Part shown: positions 58,841 through 64,000 of the stretch, one piece after another
Position numbering within the stretch: position 1 is the stretch's first letter
How the letters are laid out: every line of letters starts with the position of its first letter
Position numbers and translations under genes: made by a program
Assembly: GCF_014836405.1 (NCBI RefSeq)
Contig: NZ_JACSQU010000002.1
Location: 308,946 to 372,945 of the forward strand
DNA length: 64,000 nt
Reading direction: 5' to 3'
From: Brevundimonas guildfordensis
GTDB taxonomy: Bacteria; Pseudomonadota; Alphaproteobacteria; Caulobacterales; Caulobacteraceae
The notes under the pieces: model-generated
Seen by the model: only the letters and a program-made list of their open reading frames with translations
Database searches by the model: none
What the model was told of the DNA's origin: nothing

Positions 58841-59215
58841 CTAGTAGCGACGGTTGTTGTGGTCTCGACGCTCGAAGCGGATCTTGGCCGACAGACGGTC
58901 ATACCGGCGATCCAGGTCCTGGCGCTCCCAGCGGGTCAGGCCGCCACGGGTATAGTTGCGCTCTAGGCGAACCAGGCCGTTCAGCTCTTCCTTGAGGCGA
59001 GACGCCTCGCGCGAGCTTAGCTGGCGGGTGCGGACGCCCTGGTCGATACGGCGATCCAGGTTGTATTTGCGCTGGCTGACCGACTGCCAGCCGCCATGGT
59101 TCTGCTCGTAGACAGGGCCGCGCGACGGGCCATGACGATTATAGGATTGCGCTGCGGCGGGCAGGGCGGTCGCGGCGACCGTGACGGCCAGGGCGGGGAT
59201 CAGCAGGGTTTTCAT
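58841..59215 (-). CDS. Arg-rich periplasmic hypothetical protein
   Basis: 124 residues: a signal peptide (MKTLLIPALAVTVAATALPAAA), then a highly basic mature protein with many Arg, Tyr and Asn. The helical part reads DRRIDQGVRTRQLSSREASRLKEELNGLVRLER. Not recognised. It is divergent from the two-component operon and has an 11-nt-period GTTCAG/GCTCAG repeat facing it. Confidence 0.75.
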   Translation of the reverse strand: MKTLLIPALAVTVAATALPAAAQSYNRHGPSRGPVYEQNHGGWQSVSQRKYNLDRRIDQGVRTRQLSSREASRLKEELNGLVRLERNYTRGGLTRWERQDLDRRYDRLSAKIRFERRDHNNRRY

Positions 59216-59274
59216 GATCTAGCTCCTTTGGATCGTCGCAACCCGCTGGGCTGCGTTGATCACAAAAGAGCACC

Positions 59275-59320
59275 CTGAGCCTGAGCCCGATCTGAACGGC
59301 GCGTTTCAGTCGGCGTTCAT
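59275..59320. promoter_or_regulatory. GTTCAG-type direct repeats facing the Arg-rich protein
   Basis: On the minus strand GTTCAG-atcgg-GCTCAG (59297 to 59281) has an 11-nt period, with one more GCTCAG right after. On the plus strand TTTCAG-tcggc-GTTCAT (59304-59320) has the same period. Period and motif match the half-sites seen with PhoP/OmpR-type regulators. Confidence 0.5.
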
Positions 59321-59437
59321 CAGTATGAGATCTTTGTCAGCTTCGGCGGTCGAGCCTTAGATCCGGCACGCGCGCGATCGCGACGGAGAATCCTTCCGTA
59401 AGCGTTCCTTGTGCAGGCGAACGGCGATAGACTGCCT

Positions 59438-59471
59438 GTTCAGCCCCCGTTCAGAGGCCCCTGTCTAGAAG
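59438..59471 (+). promoter_or_regulatory. GTTCAG-N5-GTTCAG box upstream of the two-component operon
   Basis: GTTCAG (59438-59443) and GTTCAG (59449-59454) are spaced 11 nt. TAGAAG begins 11 nt after the box (59466-59471), where PhoP-type activation places the -10. The operon ATG is at 59478, so the leader is very short. Confidence 0.5.
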
Positions 59472-59477
59472 ACGAGC

Positions 59478-59828
59478 ATGATGCGTATTCGAGCCCTCCT
59501 TCTGGCCGGCCTGATCGTCATCGTCCCTTTGACGGACGCGGCGGCCCAGTCGCGTGGCCGCGATCGGGGTCGCGACGAAGGTCGTGATCGGGATCGCCGC
59601 GAGGCCCCCCGGAACTATCCGGGCCAGGGGCTGCGCGATGAGCCTCGTTCGAGCCCGCGCGCCAACCCGGGCGACGTCGCCCGTCGCGTCCAGTCGGGCC
59701 GCCCCGGCCGCATGCTGGGCGTACAGGAGCGCGGCGGCGACTATGTGGTGCGCTGGGAGTATCCCGGCGGCCGCGTGTCGGACATACAGGTTGACGGCCG
59801 ATCCGGCCGGGTTCGCGGAGACGACTGA
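59478..59828 (+). CDS. Periplasmic PepSY-like protein
   Basis: 116 residues: signal peptide (MMRIRALLLAGLIVIVPLTDAAA), an Arg/Asp/Gly-rich stretch, then a PepSY-like end (PGDVARRVQSGRPGRMLGVQERGGDYVVRWEYPGGRVSDIQVDGRSGRV). PepSY proteins commonly precede PhoP/PhoQ-like systems and may modulate the sensor. The response-regulator ATG follows the stop directly (TGA-ATG). Confidence 0.8.
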   Translation: MMRIRALLLAGLIVIVPLTDAAAQSRGRDRGRDEGRDRDRREAPRNYPGQGLRDEPRSSPRANPGDVARRVQSGRPGRMLGVQERGGDYVVRWEYPGGRVSDIQVDGRSGRVRGDD

Positions 59829-60509
59829 ATGCGGGTGCTGCTTGTCGAGGACGACGTCGATCTGTCGCGCCAGCTGAAGACCGCTCTCACCGACGCCGGC
59901 TACGCGGTCGACCACGCGCCCGATGGCGAGGAAGCCTGGTTCCTGGGCGACACCGAACCCTATGACGTGGTGGTGCTGGACTTGGGGCTGCCCAAGATCG
60001 ACGGCGTGTCGGTGCTGGAGCGCTGGCGCCGCGAAGGCAAGGCGACGCCAGTGCTGATCCTGACCGCGCGCGGCGCCTGGTCGGACAAGGTGGCGGGCTT
60101 CGACGCCGGGGCCGACGACTATCTGACCAAGCCCTTCCATACTGAGGAGCTGCTGGCCCGCCTGCGCGCCCTGCTGCGCCGCTCGGCCGGTCACGCGGCA
60201 GCGACCCTGACCTGCGGGGGGCTGCGGCTGGACCCGCGCGCCGCCCGCGCCACGGTCAACGGCGAACCGCTGCGCCTGACCAGCCTGGAATACCGCCTGC
60301 TGCACTATCTGATGATGCATCAGGGCCGGGTCATCAGCCGCACCGAACTGGTCGAACACCTGTACGATCAGGACTTCGACCGCGACTCCAACACCATCGA
60401 GGTCTTCGTCGGCCGCCTGAGAAAGAAGATCGGCGCGGACCGCATCGAGACCGTGCGCGGCCTGGGCTATCGCCTGTCGCCGCTGGCCGGCGAGAGCGAC
60501 GCGGCCTGA
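59829..60509 (+). CDS. OmpR/PhoP-family response regulator
   Basis: 226 residues. Receiver domain with acidic pocket Asp8/Asp9, phospho-acceptor Asp51 in VVLDLGLP, the conserved T/S and Lys (LTKPF). The C-terminal winged helix (LTSLEYRLLHYLMMHQGRVISRTELVEHLYDQDFDRDSNTIEVFVGRLRKKIG) binds DNA. Similar to PhoP/QseB/FeuP. It likely recognises the GTTCAG repeats upstream of its operon. Confidence 0.95.
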   Translation: MRVLLVEDDVDLSRQLKTALTDAGYAVDHAPDGEEAWFLGDTEPYDVVVLDLGLPKIDGVSVLERWRREGKATPVLILTARGAWSDKVAGFDAGADDYLTKPFHTEELLARLRALLRRSAGHAAATLTCGGLRLDPRAARATVNGEPLRLTSLEYRLLHYLMMHQGRVISRTELVEHLYDQDFDRDSNTIEVFVGRLRKKIGADRIETVRGLGYRLSPLAGESDAA

Positions 60510-60519
60510 TCGCTCGCTG

Positions 60520-61992
60520 ATGACCGAGCCGATCACCGAGGCCGAGATCGTGTCTGGGGCCGATAGCGCCGAGCGTTCGTCGGCCCGGCGCGAATGGGGT
60601 CGGTGGTTCGGGCGGCCCGGCCGTTCGCTGACGCGGCGTCTGATCTGGCTGGCCGCCGCCTGGATCCTGGTCGGCTTGGCGGCGGCGGCGGTGGTGCTGA
60701 CGGCCGTGTTCCAGGAATCGGCCCTGCGCCGCCTCGGCAACACCCTGAGCGACACCATCGACGAGACCGTCGTCGCCTCCGTCATCACGCCCGAGCGCGA
60801 AGTGTTCGTGGGCGAAATACGGGACGCCCGCACCCAGCGCCTGCTGTCGGGAAAATACTGGATGGTCGCCGAGCCGGGGCCTCAAGGTGCGCTGCATGTG
60901 CTGGCGCGCTCCGCGTCGCTGGCTAATGCCGACCTGGAGTACGCTCCCGACCTGGCTGACCGCCTGCGCAGCGCTTTCGGTCAGACCATAAGCTACAACG
61001 CCGAGGACGGCCCCAAGGGCGAGCCGCTGCGCATCGCCGCCAGCATGAAACAACTGCCCGGCCGCCAGCAGCCGGTCGTCTTCTTCGCCGGGATCGACCG
61101 TTCGGACGTCGACGCCGACACACGCCAGTTCGCCACCGTGACCTGGATCGCCATGCTGCTCTTGGGCGCCGGGCTGGTCGCGGCGGTGTTCATTCAGGTG
61201 CGGGTGGGTCTGCGCCCCCTGTTCGATCTGGGCGACGAGATCTCCAATGTGCGCCAAGGCCGCTCGCATCGGGTTGAGGGCGACTATCCGCTGGAAATCC
61301 AGCCCTTAGCCGAACAGGTCAACCGCCTGCTCGCGCACAACCAGGAGACGGTGGAGCGCCAGCGCACCCACGTCGGCAACCTGGCCCATGCGCTGAAGAC
61401 CCCGCTGGCCGTCATGCTGGCCGAGGCGGGGACGCAGGAGGGCGTTCTGCCCGACATGGTGCGCAAGCAGACGAAGGTGATGCAGGATCAGGTCGATCAT
61501 CACCTGCGCCGCGCCCGCGCCGCCGCGCGCGCGGCCCACGGCCTGGGCGAACGCACCGACGTCAGCGAGGTGCTCGACGAGATGGCGGTCATGCTGGAGC
61601 GGGTGTTCGAGCAGAAGGGCGTCGAGATCGACTGGCGCGCCCCTGACGACCTGGCCTTCCTGGGCGAGCGCCAGGACCTGCAGGAGATCTTCGGCAACCT
61701 GTTGGAGAACGCCGCCAAATGGTGCCGCCGCCGGGTGCGGGTCTCCGCCGGTCCCTCCATGCCCGGCCAGATGATCGCCGTGGTCGAGGACGACGGCCCT
61801 GGCCTGCCCGCCGACCAGCGCGACACCGCCCTGAAACGCGGCACCCGCATGGACGAGGCGACCCCCGGCACGGGGCTGGGCCTGTCGATCGTCGACGAAC
61901 TGACCCGCGCCTACGGCGGCCGCGTCACCCTGAGCGACAGCAGCCTGGGCGGGCTGAAGGTGGTGCTGGAGCTGCCGGCGGCTGAGGGTTAG
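60520..61992 (+). CDS. Sensor histidine kinase (PhoQ/FeuQ-like)
   Basis: 490 residues. Two membrane segments (~40-65 and ~205-225) enclose a periplasmic sensor of ~140 residues; a HAMP domain follows (VRVGLRPLFDLGDEISNVRQG). His290 in NLAHALKTPLAV is the phospho-accepting His. The ATPase shows N box NLLENAAKWC, G1 EDDGPGLP and G2 GTGLGLSIV. It starts 10 nt after the response-regulator gene and is its cognate partner. Confidence 0.95.
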   Translation: MTEPITEAEIVSGADSAERSSARREWGRWFGRPGRSLTRRLIWLAAAWILVGLAAAAVVLTAVFQESALRRLGNTLSDTIDETVVASVITPEREVFVGEIRDARTQRLLSGKYWMVAEPGPQGALHVLARSASLANADLEYAPDLADRLRSAFGQTISYNAEDGPKGEPLRIAASMKQLPGRQQPVVFFAGIDRSDVDADTRQFATVTWIAMLLLGAGLVAAVFIQVRVGLRPLFDLGDEISNVRQGRSHRVEGDYPLEIQPLAEQVNRLLAHNQETVERQRTHVGNLAHALKTPLAVMLAEAGTQEGVLPDMVRKQTKVMQDQVDHHLRRARAAARAAHGLGERTDVSEVLDEMAVMLERVFEQKGVEIDWRAPDDLAFLGERQDLQEIFGNLLENAAKWCRRRVRVSAGPSMPGQMIAVVEDDGPGLPADQRDTALKRGTRMDEATPGTGLGLSIVDELTRAYGGRVTLSDSSLGGLKVVLELPAAEG

Positions 61993-62094
61993 GGGGCAGA
62001 GCGGCTGTGTGAAGGTCTGCGACGGGTGGGGCCGGACCTCTTAGCTATCTCTCTGCGCCCATGCCATCCTCCTCGCCCAGCCAGGAGGTCCGCC

Positions 62095-63711
62095 ATGTCC
62101 GCCTTTCGTCCTGTCGAGCGGCTCGACACCCATGAGGTGACCAACCAGGTTCCGCCGCTGGAAGACATCGACCTGTTCAACGGCGACCGGGCCCTGCACG
62201 AGGCGGTGCGCCATTGGGGCGGAGCCGGGCACGTCGAGCGGCTGGGCGATCTGGGGCGCCGTTGCGGCTCGGCCGAGGTCATCGACTGGGGCGTGCAGGC
62301 CAATCGCGTCTTGCCCGTGCTGGACACCCACGACCGCTACGGCCGTCGCATCGACGAGGTGACGTTCCACCCGGCCTATCATCAGCTGATGGATCTGGGA
62401 CTGGGCGCGGGTCTGGCGTCGAGCGCCTGGGACGGGACGCCGAACGGCCACCTGCTGCACGCCGCGATCCTGTTCCTGACCGGTCAGGCGGATTCGGGGA
62501 CCAGTTGCCCCATGACCATGACCTACGCCTCGGTCGCGGCGCTTCAGGCCGATCCGGCCGTGGGCGAGCCGTGGATCAAGGGCGTGCTGTCCGGCCGCTA
62601 TGACCCGGCGGTGCGTCCGGCGGGCGAGAAGGCGGGCGTGACCCTCGGCATGGCCATGACCGAGAAGCAGGGCGGCTCTGACGTGCGCGCCAACACCACC
62701 CGCGCCGAACCGGTCGGCGAGGACGGCTGGTACTCCCTGACCGGGCACAAATGGTTCTGTTCGGCGCCGATGTGCGACGCCTTTCTGACGCTGGCCTATG
62801 CGCCCGGCGGGCTGACCTGCTTCATCCTGCCGCGCTGGCTGCCGGACGGGACGCGCAATGCGGGCTTTCGCGTCATGCGGCTGAAGGACAAGATGGGCGA
62901 CCGCTCCAACGCCTCGTCCGAGGTGGAGTATCACGGCGCCCTGGCCCAGCGGCTGGGCGAAGAGGGGCGGGGCGTCGCCACCATCATCCGCATGGTCCAG
63001 CACACGCGGCTGGACTGCGTGGTCGGCTCGGCGCTGCAGATGCGCGGAGCGCTGGCGCAGGCGGTGTGGCACGCGGCGCACCGCACCGCCTTCCAGAAGC
63101 GGCTGATCGACCAGCCGATGATGGCCGCCGTCCTGACCGATCTGGCGGTCGAGAGCGAGGCCGCGACGGCCCTGTCGATGCGGCTGGCCGCGACTTTCGA
63201 TACCGACGACGCCGTGGGCCGCCTGCTGACGCCGGTGGCCAAATACTGGGTCTGCAAGCGCGCGCCGAACATGATCTATGAGGCGATGGAGGCGCAGGGC
63301 GGCGCCGGATACGTCGAAACCGGGCCGATGCCGCGCCTGTTCCGCCAGTCGCCGCTGAACGCGATCTGGGAAGGCTCGGGCAATGTCATCGCCCTGGACG
63401 TGCTGCGCGCGGCGGGGCGCGAGCCGGAGGCCGTGCAGGCCCTGCGCGACTGGCTGGCGTCGCAGGCGGGCAAGTCCGCCGACTACGACCGCTTCGTCGC
63501 CGGGCTGGACGTGACCGCGCACGAGGCCGGGGCGCGTCTGGCCGTCGAGCGGCTGGCGCTGGCGGCCCAGGCGGCGGCCCTGCTGGAAATGGACAGTCCC
63601 TCGGCCGAGGCCTTCATCGCCCTTCGCCTGCGCCCGCGCGGCATGGCCTATGGGGCCTATGAGGTCGAGGTGGACCAGCGGGCGGTGCTGGAACGGGCCA
63701 TGCCGGCCTGA
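62095..63711 (+). CDS. Acyl-CoA dehydrogenase, AidB-like
   Basis: 538 residues, longer than usual acyl-CoA dehydrogenases and so in the AidB group. Motifs: LTGHKWFCSAPMCDAFLTLAY (FAD contact), GMAMTEKQGGSDVRANTT, DKMGDRSNASSEVEYHGA, and GGAGYVETGPMPRLFRQSPLNAIWEGSGNVIALDVLRA with the catalytic-region Glu. AidB binds DNA and may protect it from alkylation; its enzymatic substrate is unclear. ATG 62095 has AGGAGG. Confidence 0.9.
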   Translation: MSAFRPVERLDTHEVTNQVPPLEDIDLFNGDRALHEAVRHWGGAGHVERLGDLGRRCGSAEVIDWGVQANRVLPVLDTHDRYGRRIDEVTFHPAYHQLMDLGLGAGLASSAWDGTPNGHLLHAAILFLTGQADSGTSCPMTMTYASVAALQADPAVGEPWIKGVLSGRYDPAVRPAGEKAGVTLGMAMTEKQGGSDVRANTTRAEPVGEDGWYSLTGHKWFCSAPMCDAFLTLAYAPGGLTCFILPRWLPDGTRNAGFRVMRLKDKMGDRSNASSEVEYHGALAQRLGEEGRGVATIIRMVQHTRLDCVVGSALQMRGALAQAVWHAAHRTAFQKRLIDQPMMAAVLTDLAVESEAATALSMRLAATFDTDDAVGRLLTPVAKYWVCKRAPNMIYEAMEAQGGAGYVETGPMPRLFRQSPLNAIWEGSGNVIALDVLRAAGREPEAVQALRDWLASQAGKSADYDRFVAGLDVTAHEAGARLAVERLALAAQAAALLEMDSPSAEAFIALRLRPRGMAYGAYEVEVDQRAVLERAMPA

Positions 63712-63739
63712 ATGTCTGAAAAAGGGGGGCGGAAAGGAC

Positions 63740-63770
63740 GAAGGCCTCGCGGGGGCTCCGCGAGGCCTTC
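63740..63770 (-). terminator. Hairpin after the first tRNA-Ala
   Basis: 12-bp perfect stem (GAAGGCCTCGCG / CGCGAGGCCTTC), 2 nt past the tRNA 3' end on the minus strand. A similar one follows the second tRNA copy. Confidence 0.75.
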
Positions 63771-63772
63771 GA

Positions 63773-63848
<76 letters not shown>

Positions 63849-63907
63849 AAGCCGTATCGGCTGGGTTATGTCGTCGACCGCCCAGACTGAAGCGCCTGGA
63901 AAGGACG

Positions 63908-63938
63908 AAGGCCCCGCGGGCGTTCCGCGAGGCCTTCG
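63908..63938 (-). terminator. Hairpin after the second tRNA-Ala
   Basis: Stem GAAGGCC-CCGCGG ... CCGCG-AGGCCTTC with one mismatch, 2 nt past the 3' end of the second tRNA copy. Confidence 0.7.
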
Positions 63939-63940
63939 AT

Positions 63941-64000
<60 letters not shown>

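Overview
The window is high-GC bacterial chromosome and reads as Alphaproteobacteria, most likely Caulobacteraceae (Brevundimonas-like). That placement is an inference from gene content and protein style: ruvCAB-ybgC-tolQRAB-pal-cpoB-tilS-ftsH in alphaproteobacterial order, a dnaG-rpoD pair without rpsU, a large TonB-dependent receptor, an ELM1-type protein, and GTG or TTG starts. It looks like core chromosome. I see no transposase, integrase, phage, plasmid or CRISPR genes. The one clear accessory patch is an AT-richer surface-polymer locus at about 2.4-5.06 kb.

Layout. 0.1-2.4 kb (+): DUF6481 protein, Dps, SleB-type cell-wall hydrolase. 2.5-4.7 kb (-): a TagB/TagF-like glycerophosphotransferase overlapping a GDPD-like phosphodiesterase, both ending in a DUF4214-like domain. 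5.1-8.8 kb (-): trxB, a hypothetical gene, an ELM1-family gene, greA and two small proteins. 8.9-17.7 kb (-): M20 amidohydrolase, carB, an RraB-like protein, a TonB receptor. 17.9-22.5 kb: HAD hydrolase, APC permease, carA with an abutting glycosyltransferase-like gene. 22.7-28 kb: patatin lipoprotein (-), dnaG-rpoD (+). 28-31 kb: DUF1428, VOC/SRPBCC cluster (-) and a divergent HxlR-SCP2-like regulator. 31-37.5 kb: DEAD-box helicase, Mpo1-like protein, 3D-domain protein, then a nuclease - nucleoside hydrolase - ribokinase set that could form one scavenging route. 37.5-41.4 kb: small membrane protein, YebC, secreted protein, hemerythrin and two MgtC-family genes, the second frameshifted. 41.5-56.3 kb: ruvCAB, tol-pal with a DUF3667 gene inserted, tilS, ftsH, rnk, folP. 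56.3-58.8 kb: SRPBCC protein, then an SMR transporter - thiD - nucleotidyltransferase operon. 58.8-62 kb: Arg-rich periplasmic protein divergent from a PepSY-like/response regulator/histidine kinase operon. 62-64 kb: acyl-CoA dehydrogenase, then tRNA-Ala(GGC) and the start of a second, identical copy cut by the window edge.

The most notable signals are: the DUF4214-tailed glycerol-phosphate enzyme pair; 11-nt-period GTTCAG-type repeats facing both ways between the two-component operon and its divergent neighbour; the loss of all four zinc ligands in DnaG; DnaA-box-like pairs near dnaG and a small orphan gene; the frameshift in the second mgtC-like gene; the DUF3667 insertion in tol-pal; and the nucleic-acid scavenging set.

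Gene functions come from motif recognition by eye. No database search was run.
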